Assembly (NCBI GenBank): GCA_902474785.1
Contig: CABRXB010000107.1
Coordinates: 1-5,012 of the forward strand
From: an uncultured Eubacteriales bacterium
GTDB taxonomy: Bacteria > Bacillota > Clostridia > Oscillospirales > Feifaniaceae
Length of the DNA: 5,012 bases
Direction: 5' to 3'
This document shows, in pieces, positions 1 to 4,979 of the stretch (its first letter is position 1; each line of letters opens with the position of its first letter). The notes under the pieces are model-generated. The model saw only the letters and a list, made by a program, of their open reading frames with translations, did not search any database and had not been told where the DNA came from. Position numbers and translations under genes: made by a program.

Positions 1-1041
1 CCCGCGCGGCACGTTGCCATAGGCGGCGTAGTAGGCGCTGACATCCTCGCCCACGATGCCCACGGTGGGGCGCCCGGGCACATAGCCATGGGTGATGAGC
101 GCGTCGATGACCGGCTTTGCGCTGGTGGAGGGAATGGCAAAGCCGATGCCCTCATAGCTGTTTGCCGTCACCTTGACCGAGTTGATGCCGATGACTTGTC
201 CATAGCCGTTGACCAGCGCCCCGCCCGAGTTGCCGGGGTTGATGGCGGCGTCGGTCTGAAGCAGCACCATGGTGCGATCCTCCATGACGATCTGGCGGTC
301 GAGCGCCGAGATGACGCCCGCCGTCACCGAGCCAAAGAGCTCCATGCTCATGGGGTTGCCGATGGCGACGGCAAGCTCCCCCACCACGAGCTCGTCGGAG
401 TCCCCGAACACGGCGCTGGGCAGTCCGGTTGCGTCGACCTTGAGCACGGCAAGGTCGGTCTGGCGATCGCTGCCCACCACGCTGGCCGTAAACTCCTCCC
501 CCTCCTTGGTGATGACCGAGAGCTCCTTGCCCCCCTCGATGACATGGGCGTTTGTGACAAGGTAGCCGTTTTCACTGATGATGATGCCCGACCCATAGGA
601 CACGGCGGTGCCGCTGTCCGACACAACGCCGACCACGGCGGGCGACACCCGCTGCGCGATCTCGGGGATGGAAAGGCCGCTCTCCTGCACGCCAAACAGG
701 GCGGAATCGGCATGGGAGTACAGCGTCAGCTCAGGGGCGTCCTCCCTGCCATACAGCGCGTCGTCTCCACGATTCGTTTGCGTCGACTGCTGCGGATAGG
801 TGGGCGCCTCGGGCTGATTTGGAGCGGGGTCGTTTTGGCGCAGATTGGCCCGAATCCAAAGCGCCCCGCCCAGACAAAGCAGGGCGATGAGCAGCATGAG
901 GATGGAAAAAATCAACAGTCCGCGCCCTTTGCGCGGCGGGCGTCGGTAGGAGGTGTCGGCGCCTTCCCAGCCATCGTTCCACTCATGGCGGCGCTCCTGC
1001 CCGACGCGCTCCTCTCTGTCAAAGGGGTCGTTCATCAACAT
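1..1041 (-). CDS. htrA: HtrA/DegP-family membrane-anchored serine protease, 3' end cut by window
   Basis: The reading frame is continuous for 347 codons and leaves the window without a stop. A charged cytoplasmic N-terminus with an Arg/Lys-rich patch (about residues 33-40) precedes one hydrophobic segment (about 41-63), giving an uncleaved signal anchor. A Pro/Gln-rich linker follows (about 68-120), then a trypsin-like domain (about 123-315). The catalytic triad is intact: His166 in TNAHVIEGG, Asp196 in QTDLAVLK, Ser272 in NPGNSGGAL. A PDZ domain begins near 322 and is cut at NVPRG, in the usual peptide-binding loop region. Family members degrade or chaperone misfolded exported proteins on the outer face of the membrane. 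It lies 74 bases downstream of the histidine kinase gene on the same strand with no clear promoter of its own, so cotranscription is likely. The missing part should be the rest of the PDZ domain. Family assignment is very secure; the symbol is by family only. Confidence 0.96.
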   Translation of the reverse strand, partial: MLMNDPFDREERVGQERRHEWNDGWEGADTSYRRPPRKGRGLLIFSILMLLIALLCLGGALWIRANLRQNDPAPNQPEAPTYPQQSTQTNRGDDALYGREDAPELTLYSHADSALFGVQESGLSIPEIAQRVSPAVVGVVSDSGTAVSYGSGIIISENGYLVTNAHVIEGGKELSVITKEGEEFTASVVGSDRQTDLAVLKVDATGLPSAVFGDSDELVVGELAVAIGNPMSMELFGSVTAGVISALDRQIVMEDRTMVLLQTDAAINPGNSGGALVNGYGQVIGINSVKVTANSYEGIGFAIPSTSAKPVIDALITHGYVPGRPTVGIVGEDVSAYYAAYGNVPRG

Positions 1042-1052
1042 CCACTCTCCTT
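1033..1052 (-). promoter_or_regulatory. Ribosome binding site of htrA with two candidate ATG starts
   Basis: Reading the minus strand, AAAAAAGGAG (GGAG at 1050-1047) is followed by ATG at 1041, TTG at 1038 and a second in-frame ATG at 1035. The spacer is 5 nt to the first ATG and 11 nt to the second. I chose 1041 because it is the first ATG and sits at an acceptable distance, but a start at 1035, two residues shorter, cannot be excluded. The choice does not affect the membrane anchor. Confidence 0.7.
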
Positions 1053-1115
1053 TTTTCAAAGGCTTTTATCCCGTTGTCAGCCTTGCACTGACTATCATTT
1101 GCTTCAACTGCCTGT

Positions 1116-2600
1116 TTAGTCAATGGGTTCGCAATGATCGCCCTGCTCCTCCGTCCACTCCGATCTGCCCGGCTTACCCGAAACGATGTTGGCGACGGTG
1201 GGCCTCTGCTGGTAAAGCGGCAATGTGAACGTGATGGTGCAGGACTCTCCCAGCACGGAGTCTGCCTTGATCGTGCCGCCATGACGGTCGATGATGGTCT
1301 TTGCGATGTAAAGCCCAAGGCCCGAGCCGCGTCGGTCCAGGCTGCGCGACTTGTCTGTCTTATAAAAGCGGTCGAACAGATGGGGCAAATCGGCCTGCGG
1401 CACGCCGTCTCCGCTGTTGCAGATGGAGCACACGGCCTGACGGTCTTTCTTGTCGAGCCCGATGGTGAGCTCGCCTCCATGCGGCGCGAATTTGACGGCG
1501 TTGTCCACAATGTTGTAGATCACGCGGTGAATGGCGTCGACGTCGCCGCGCGCTATGATGACCTCATCGCCCATGGAGAGGTCGAGCAAAAGACCTTTGT
1601 CGCCGATGTTCTTTTCAAAGGAGATCAGCACCTGGCGCACCGTTTCACACAGGTCAAAGGGTCCGATTTTGAGCTCCACCTCGTCGGATTCGAATTTGGC
1701 GAGGTCGAGCAGCGTGTTGACCAGCCGCGAGAGACGGCGCGTCTCGTCCGAGACCAGTTGCAGGTAGTGCGGCTGGAGTTCGGGCGGAATGGTGCCATCC
1801 AGAATGCCGTCCACAAAACCCGAGATGGTGGTCATGGGCGTTTTGAGATCGTGCGAGATGTTGGCAATGAAGGAGGTGCGCATTTGCTCGGTTTTGTCAA
1901 GCGAGTCTGCCATGTTGTTGAAGGCCATGGCCAGCTCCGCCATCTCGTCGTCGCCCACCACGCGCACGCGCACGTCAAAGTGGCCCTGTCCAAAGCGGCG
2001 GGCTGCATAGCTCATGCTTTTGAGCGGACGCGTCATGCGATTGGCCGTGAAATAGACGGCCAGCAGCGTCATGGCCAGCACGCCGTAAGAGGCGGTTGTG
2101 AAGATACGCATGAGGGCATCCATGGTGGTCTCGGTCGACTTTTGAATGCCGGACGTGACCACGATGAGCCTGCGGTCTCCCAGGGAAACCGTGCGTGAAA
2201 CCACCTGTTCAGGCTGTGCAAAAAGGCCGGTGAGCTGCCCTTCGTACCCCGCCGGAGCGGCCAGAAGCGCCAGCGTGTCGGCCCCCAGCGCCTCGGGGGT
2301 GATAGGGCCCGTCAGCCCGCTGTCGAGCAGCAGCTTTCCGTTTACGTCCATGATCACAATTTGGCAGTCGGCGCTGTCCGACAGCATTTCCATGATGCGG
2401 TCGAGACGCTGTTGGGCCGTTGTGTTTTCCTCCCGCACAACCTCGCAAACAAGGTCTGCAATGCCGCCGAGCTGCCGCATCTGGCGATCCTGTGTATACT
2501 GATAGACCATGCCGTAATAGATGGCGGCCAGTCCCACAAAGCTGATGACGATGATAAAAAATGTCTCTGCCACATATCTGGTGGACAGCCGTGAGCGCAT
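1116..2600 (-). CDS. Membrane sensor histidine kinase (HAMP-HisKA-HATPase)
   Basis: A 494-residue protein with two membrane segments (about 12-33 and 168-186) flanking an extracytoplasmic region of about 130 residues. The stretch QIVIMDVNGKLLLDSG (80-95) looks like the strand-turn-strand core of a PAS/Cache-like sensor fold. A HAMP linker follows (about 186-236). The H-box FIANISHDLKTPM carries the phosphoacceptor His250 and the HDxxT residues Asp251 and Thr254 associated with phosphatase activity. The ATPase domain shows the N-box (Asn363, Asn367), the G1 box NSGDG (395-399), the F-box LFDRFYK (409-414 region) and the G2 box GSGLGL (425-430). Asn395 replaces the usual first Asp of G1, a variant seen in this kinase class. 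A hydrophilic tail of about 30 residues follows the ATPase fold. The start is supported by GGGAGG, 7 nt upstream of the ATG. No cytoplasmic PAS domain is visible, which argues against WalK. The partner is the regulator at 2828-3520; the signal is unknown, with envelope or secretion stress inferred from the adjacent htrA. Confidence 0.97.
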   Translation of the reverse strand: MRSRLSTRYVAETFFIIVISFVGLAAIYYGMVYQYTQDRQMRQLGGIADLVCEVVREENTTAQQRLDRIMEMLSDSADCQIVIMDVNGKLLLDSGLTGPITPEALGADTLALLAAPAGYEGQLTGLFAQPEQVVSRTVSLGDRRLIVVTSGIQKSTETTMDALMRIFTTASYGVLAMTLLAVYFTANRMTRPLKSMSYAARRFGQGHFDVRVRVVGDDEMAELAMAFNNMADSLDKTEQMRTSFIANISHDLKTPMTTISGFVDGILDGTIPPELQPHYLQLVSDETRRLSRLVNTLLDLAKFESDEVELKIGPFDLCETVRQVLISFEKNIGDKGLLLDLSMGDEVIIARGDVDAIHRVIYNIVDNAVKFAPHGGELTIGLDKKDRQAVCSICNSGDGVPQADLPHLFDRFYKTDKSRSLDRRGSGLGLYIAKTIIDRHGGTIKADSVLGESCTITFTLPLYQQRPTVANIVSGKPGRSEWTEEQGDHCEPID

Positions 2601-2704
2601 TCAAGTGCCTCCCTTTTTAGCCCTCTTTTCTTATGCCCTATACGGATTGTACCGCGTTTTCCCACATTTCATGCTCTTTTGTATGCTTTAAGGGCGCGCC
2701 GCAA
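2601..2704 (-). other. Kinase leader segment between structured element and kinase start
   Basis: About 100 bases of lower G+C sit between the cloverleaf element and the kinase ATG. The kinase Shine-Dalgarno (GGGAGG, 2613-2608) is at its downstream end. TACAAT (2651-2646) and TATAGG (2642-2637) resemble -10 boxes on the minus strand, but neither has a recognisable -35 hexamer at 16-18 nt, so I do not call a promoter. Together with the cloverleaf it gives the unusually long 227-base gap between regulator and kinase. Confidence 0.5.
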
Positions 2705-2822
2705 GCCGCCGCAAGCCGGTCGTTGCCACAGGGCAACGCCCCGGCCGGCCCTGCGCAGGTCGTTCCCGCACGCAGGGCCGGCCGGGTACGCGCCTGCGGC
2801 GCGGCATCCGGCGGGCGGCGGC
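2705..2822. repeat. GC-rich cloverleaf-forming inverted-repeat element
   Basis: All stems are read directly from the sequence. The closing stem pairs 2705-2712 with 2815-2822 (8 bp) and 2715-2719 with 2808-2812 (5 bp), separated by a 2x2 internal loop. It encloses three hairpins: 2721-2727 with 2732-2738 (7 bp, tetraloop ACAG), 2740-2755 with 2771-2786 (16 bp perfect, CCCGGCCGGCCCTGCG, 15-nt loop), and 2789-2794 with 2798-2803 (6 bp, 3-nt loop). Junction linkers are only 1, 1, 2 and 4 nt. The element starts 5 bases after the regulator stop codon. No T-run follows on either strand, so it is not a standard intrinsic terminator, and it lacks tRNA landmarks. Candidate roles are a REP/MITE-like mobile repeat or an mRNA stability/processing structure; neither is proven. 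Confidence 0.8.
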
Positions 2823-2827
2823 CAAGC

Positions 2828-3520
2828 CTAGCCCAGCACTTCAAATTTATAGCCGACGCCCCACACCGTTTTGAGATCCCACTTGTCGGACACGCCGTCG
2901 AGCTTTTCGCGCAGGCGCTTGATGTGCACGTCGATGGTGCGCGAATCGCCGAAGTAGTCAAAGCCCCACACCTCGTCGAGCAGTTGATTTCTCGTGTAGA
3001 CCTTGCCGGGATTGGAGGCCATGTGGTAGAGCAGCTCGAGCTCCTTTGGCGGCGCGTCGACCAGCTTGCCCTTGATTTTGAGCTCGTAGTTGGTCAAATT
3101 CACCGTCAGGTTGTCGTAGCTGACCTCCTTGATGTCGCTGCCGCCCGTCTGCACCTGGACGCGGCGCAGCACCGCCTTGATGCGGGCCACCACCTCCTTG
3201 GTGTCAAAGGGCTTGACAACATAGTCGTCCGCACCCAGCTCAAGGCCCAAAACCTTGTCAAAGGTCTCGCCCTTGGCTGTGATCATGATGATGGGACAAT
3301 CGGAGGTCTTGCGGATCTCGCGGCACACCTGCCATCCGTCCATCCCCGGCATCATGATGTCGAGCAAAACGATGTCGGGGTGCTCCCTGTGAAACAGGGA
3401 GAGCGCCTCGTTTCCGCTTTGCGCAAGCACCACGCTGTAGCCCTCTTTGACGAGGTACAGGCGCAGCAGCTCGCAGATGTTGTTGTCGTCGTCGCAGACC
3501 AGCAGTTTGATGTTGTCCAT
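2828..3520 (-). CDS. OmpR/PhoB-family response regulator
   Basis: A full-length 230-residue protein. The receiver domain (about 4-117) has the acidic pocket Asp10/Asp11, phosphoacceptor Asp54 in VLLDIMMPGMDG, the switch residue Thr81 in MITAKG and Lys103 in VVKPF. A short linker leads to an OmpR-type winged-helix domain (about 131-228), with the recognition helix region RTIDVHIKRLREKL (194-207) and the wing ending in VWGVGYKFE. It is phosphorylated by the cognate kinase, presumably the product of 1116-2600, and then binds direct repeats in promoter DNA. AAGGAGG (3534-3528) lies 7 nt before the ATG, fixing the start. It is the first gene of the minus-strand locus and has a promoter just upstream. 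Target genes cannot be read from the window; htrA and its own promoter are the natural candidates. Confidence 0.97.
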   Translation of the reverse strand: MDNIKLLVCDDDNNICELLRLYLVKEGYSVVLAQSGNEALSLFHREHPDIVLLDIMMPGMDGWQVCREIRKTSDCPIIMITAKGETFDKVLGLELGADDYVVKPFDTKEVVARIKAVLRRVQVQTGGSDIKEVSYDNLTVNLTNYELKIKGKLVDAPPKELELLYHMASNPGKVYTRNQLLDEVWGFDYFGDSRTIDVHIKRLREKLDGVSDKWDLKTVWGVGYKFEVLG

Positions 3521-3564
3521 GTATCGGCCTCCTTGCTCATCCTTACCGGGTTCCCATTTGTGTT

Positions 3565-3593
3565 ATTATACACCATATCCCCCTCAAAGTACA
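3565..3593 (-). promoter_or_regulatory. Sigma-A-like promoter of the response regulator operon
   Basis: On the minus strand a perfect TATAAT (3570-3565) is preceded by TGTACT (3593-3588) at 17 nt. The -10 matches 6/6 and the -35 only 3/6, so an activator, possibly the regulator itself, may assist. Transcription would begin near 3558, giving a leader of about 38 nt to the regulator ATG. Confidence 0.6.
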
Positions 3594-3619
3594 TCAATAA
3601 AATATGAACAAGGGCATCC

Positions 3620-3648
3620 TTGCACTCCCGCTGCCCACGCGATATAAT
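3620..3648 (+). promoter_or_regulatory. Divergent plus-strand sigma-A-like promoter
   Basis: TTGCAC (3620-3625), a 17-nt spacer and TATAAT (3643-3648). The -10 is perfect and the -35 keeps the key TTG. It points away from the regulator, and its -35 lies 26 bp from the regulator's -35. No credible gene starts directly downstream; the transcript could be a small RNA ending near 3792 or could run on to the DUF1801 gene. Confidence 0.45.
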
Positions 3649-3776
3649 AAGAAAATAGCCGAATTGTTGTAGCGGGTGATTAAGAGGCAAAATAGTGTGA
3701 AGTCGCAAGATTTTCATGGCTTTGCAAGTTTCCATATTGGCGTGTTTAACGCATTGTCTGACCCCTTCTGCCGCCC

Positions 3777-3792
3777 GAGCCCGAGGGCTTTT
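3777..3792 (+). terminator. Weak intrinsic-terminator-like hairpin
   Basis: GAGCC (3777-3781) pairs with GGCTT (3786-3790), including one G-U, around a CGAG loop, followed by two more Ts and an A-rich stretch. The stem is short and the T-tract poor, so termination would be inefficient at best. It matters only because it lies about 135 bases downstream of the plus-strand promoter at 3620-3648. Confidence 0.25.
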
Positions 3793-3904
3793 AAAAATAT
3801 AGTAAGGAAATTAAGAAGCGGGGATGTCATTTTTAGATGAGAGTGAAGAGCAAGCACAGAAAAGAGATACCCATTTGTATATCGTGAATATCGTTTAGCC
3901 GAGA

Positions 3905-3933
3905 TTGAAATTTAAAGGGAAATAGGATATAGT
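3905..3933 (+). promoter_or_regulatory. Sigma-A-like promoter for the DUF1801 gene
   Basis: TTGAAA (3905-3910, 5/6 to consensus), a 17-nt spacer, and TATAGT (3928-3933, 5/6). This is the best full-length promoter match in the window. Transcription would begin near 3940, leaving a leader of about 117 nt before the ATG at 4057. Confidence 0.65.
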
Positions 3934-4056
3934 TTATCTGTCAAAACGACTGCGTTGTTTTAATATTTTGCACAGAGCACGCTGCATAATATTAATAAAA
4001 TTCATGCGACTGAACTGGGAGTTGATCGATTCTAAAAGACAAGGAGGAGATAACAA

Positions 4057-4452
4057 ATGTGGATATGCCCCAAATGTGGGAGAGAGTTTAAAAGAACAAA
4101 TCAGGGACATTATTGCGGAAAAGCGCCTGAAACAGTATTAGAATATATAGATTCGCAGCCATTGGAAACACACTCCCATTTAACGGAAATGATGATTACA
4201 TTGCAAAATAGCGTTCCCTGTATCAATGAACGTATTTTATGGAGTATGCCGTATTATGAAAAAGAAGGAAAATCCATCTCCTTTTCTGCTTGTAAAAAGC
4301 ATATTAGTTTTTATGTAGGGGTTGAAGCCATTGGAAAGTTTGCAACCGAGTTAAACGAATTTATCACAAAGAAAAATGCAATCTATTTTCCTTATAATAA
4401 AGCATTGCCAACAAAACTGATTGCAAATATTTCTAAATGGTGTTTAAGCTGA
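4057..4452 (+). CDS. Zinc-ribbon DUF1801 (YdhG-like) domain protein
   Basis: A 131-residue protein. The N-terminus WICPKCGREF plus HYC gives a probable zinc-binding knuckle (Cys4, Cys7, His18, Cys20). Residues about 24-128 match the DUF1801/YdhG fold (YjbR/CyaY-like superfamily) from memory of its landmarks: ETVLEYIDSQP near the start, ILWSMPYY (60-67), the strand KKHISFYVG (80-88), and NAIYFPYNKALP (107-118). The protein ends at SKWCLS, close to the usual domain end, perhaps missing a few residues. AAGGAGG (4041-4047) lies 9 nt before the ATG. The molecular role of this family is not established; frataxin-like fold membership does not prove iron handling. The gene is alone on the plus strand and is much more AT-rich than the locus to its left, suggesting a separate origin. 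Confidence 0.9.
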   Translation: MWICPKCGREFKRTNQGHYCGKAPETVLEYIDSQPLETHSHLTEMMITLQNSVPCINERILWSMPYYEKEGKSISFSACKKHISFYVGVEAIGKFATELNEFITKKNAIYFPYNKALPTKLIANISKWCLS

Positions 4453-4501
4453 TTTGACAAACTTTGTATAACGCAACTGAAAATACCAGAGTTAGCTGCC
4501 C

Positions 4502-4541
4502 TTGTCAATGACAAAGCAAACGGCTTCGCCGTCATTGACAA
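4502..4541. repeat. Perfect 11-bp inverted repeat with inner hairpin
   Basis: TTGTCAATGAC (4502-4512) is exactly complementary to GTCATTGACAA (4531-4541). The 18-base interval contains CGGC-TTC-GCC, and if the last arm base pair is released a CGGC/GCCG inner stem (4521-4524 with 4528-4531) can form with a one-sided bulge. No T-run follows on either strand, so this is a structured or protein-binding site rather than a terminator. It starts 50 bases after the DUF1801 stop. Confidence 0.75.
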
Positions 4542-4552
4542 CTCGTCTGCCC

Positions 4553-4612
4553 CTGCTGTGTGGCAATCAAGAGAGCGACCGCCTCCTGATCGGCATACTT
4601 GTTGCACAGCAG
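4553..4612 (+). repeat. Inverted repeat, 8 bp perfect extending to 14 bp as RNA
   Basis: CTGCTGTG (4553-4560) is complementary to CACAGCAG (4605-4612). Continuing inward, 4561-4563 form three G-U pairs with 4602-4604, and CAA (4564-4566) pairs with TTG (4599-4601), for 14 consecutive pairs in a plus-strand RNA with a 32-nt loop. Because three of the pairs are wobbles, the extended form is available to RNA more than to DNA. Confidence 0.55.
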
Positions 4613-4644
4613 AAGCAGAGACAGCCTTGCTATAAGCGGCTTTC

Positions 4645-4700
4645 AGAGCATTTCAAAAGTGAGTGGTATCTTATCTTTATATCCTTCTGAAATGCTTTTT
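4645..4700 (+). terminator. Intrinsic-terminator-like hairpin with T-tract
   Basis: AGCATTTCA (4647-4655) is perfectly complementary to TGAAATGCT (4688-4696). A G-U and an A-T pair extend the base (4645-4646 with 4697-4698), and the run TTTTT occupies 4696-4700. The polarity fits plus-strand transcription, so it could end the DUF1801 transcript, about 190 bases past its stop. The 32-nt loop is longer than usual for a terminator, which lowers confidence. Confidence 0.5.
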
Positions 4701-4724
4701 AGCAGCGAAACATCACGATCTCAC

Positions 4725-4742
4725 TTGACGCTTTTTTGACGC
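4725..4742. repeat. Two TTGACGC direct repeats spaced 11 bp
   Basis: TTGACGC occurs at 4725-4731 and again at 4736-4742, so the copies fall on the same face of the DNA helix. This spacing is typical of protein-binding half-sites. The sequence is too short to assign a binding protein. Confidence 0.4.
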
Positions 4743-4794
4743 CCGCGCTTACAAAAAGGACTTATTAAGAGATATGGCCGGATTAAAGCAGAAA

Positions 4795-4944
4795 CGGCGA
4801 AAAGCCTTGATTTACAAGGGCTTCACCGTTTAACTGTAAACACTCATAAGACGTTATAAGACGATTTTCGTCTGTCAAATAATAAAAAAATGCGGCGCTT
4901 TTGAGGATGCGCCAAGGCTTTTCATTTGCAGCGCCCTGGCGCTG
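4795..4944. repeat. Array of five small hairpins
   Basis: In order: 4795-4828, imperfect, with core AAGCCTTG pairing with CAAGGGCTT (one bulged G); 4828-4841, GTTTA-ACTG-TAAAC; 4859-4873, AGACGA-TTT-TCGTCT; 4894-4913, GGCGC pairing with GCGCC across 10 nt; and 4929-4944, CAGCGCC-CT-GGCGCTG. A direct repeat ATAAGACG (4846-4853 and 4856-4863) overlaps the third. None has a good T-tract. Such clusters occur at plasmid origins, transfer origins, recombination sites and in structured RNAs; nothing here decides between them. Confidence 0.45.
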
Positions 4945-4979
4945 TGTGTCACATCGAGGAAAGGGGAACGACACCCACC

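Larger units (their letters stand above)
3521..4056. other. Intergenic region with divergent promoters and no convincing gene
   Basis: This 536-base stretch separates the minus-strand regulator from the plus-strand DUF1801 gene. It contains the regulator promoter, a divergent plus-strand promoter, a weak hairpin plus T-run, and the DUF1801 promoter, each listed separately. Open frames here are short (22, 24 and 54 codons) and lack good ribosome binding sites. Composition shifts from GC-rich at the left to AT-rich toward the right. Confidence 0.7.
4453..4979. other. Gene-poor, inverted-repeat-rich region
   Basis: No frame here combines a start, a ribosome binding site and protein-like content of useful length. 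Short open stretches exist, such as plus-strand codons after 4480 reading KIPELAALVNDKANGFAVI, but it has no start codon and stops within about 45 codons. Seven inverted repeats and two short direct-repeat pairs fall within 450 bases. The region could be a transcript 3' end plus the end or transfer region of a mobile element; this is inferred from structure alone. Confidence 0.5.

Noticed and set aside
1076..1092. A small GTCAG/CTGAC hairpin between kinase and htrA
   Set aside because: Only 5 bp with a 7-nt loop and no T-run; likely chance.
88..1119. A 343-codon open frame on the plus strand opposite htrA
   Set aside because: It is antisense to an htrA frame with an intact catalytic triad. 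Its composition (rich in His, Arg, Asp, Gly) is typical of an antisense shadow in GC-rich DNA, and no ribosome binding site was seen.
1134..2198. A 354-codon open frame on the plus strand opposite the kinase
   Set aside because: It lies wholly within the kinase gene, which has all its motifs, and it shows no recognisable domain.
2740..2786. The 16-bp GC hairpin as an intrinsic terminator
   Set aside because: No T-run follows on either strand. It fits better as one arm of the cloverleaf.
2705..2822. The cloverleaf as a tRNA or tRNA-like gene
   Set aside because: Arm lengths (13, 7, 16, 6), loop sizes and the absence of a T-loop motif or CCA end do not fit.
2633..3607. A 324-codon plus-strand frame covering the regulator and the cloverleaf
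   Set aside because: It is antisense to a complete response regulator and runs through the inverted-repeat element; no domain or ribosome binding site is visible.
3604..3672. A 22-codon plus-strand frame (MNKGILALPLPT...)
   Set aside because: No ribosome binding site, and the plus-strand promoter at 3620-3648 lies inside it, so it would not be transcribed from there.
3676..3840. A 54-codon plus-strand frame starting with GTG
   Set aside because: No Shine-Dalgarno sequence, no recognisable motif, and it contains the terminator-like hairpin.
3824..3898. A 24-codon plus-strand frame (MSFLDESEEQAQK...)
   Set aside because: The N-terminus looks protein-like but the upstream purines are not a good ribosome binding site and the frame is very short. 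It could be a relic, but support is too thin to call.
4859..4884. A minus-strand TTGACA followed by TATAAC as a promoter
   Set aside because: The spacer is only 14 nt, too short for a normal sigma-A promoter, and a hairpin fills it.
4783..4974. A 63-codon minus-strand frame with a GTG start
   Set aside because: It spans the hairpin array, has no clear ribosome binding site, and shows no recognisable domain.
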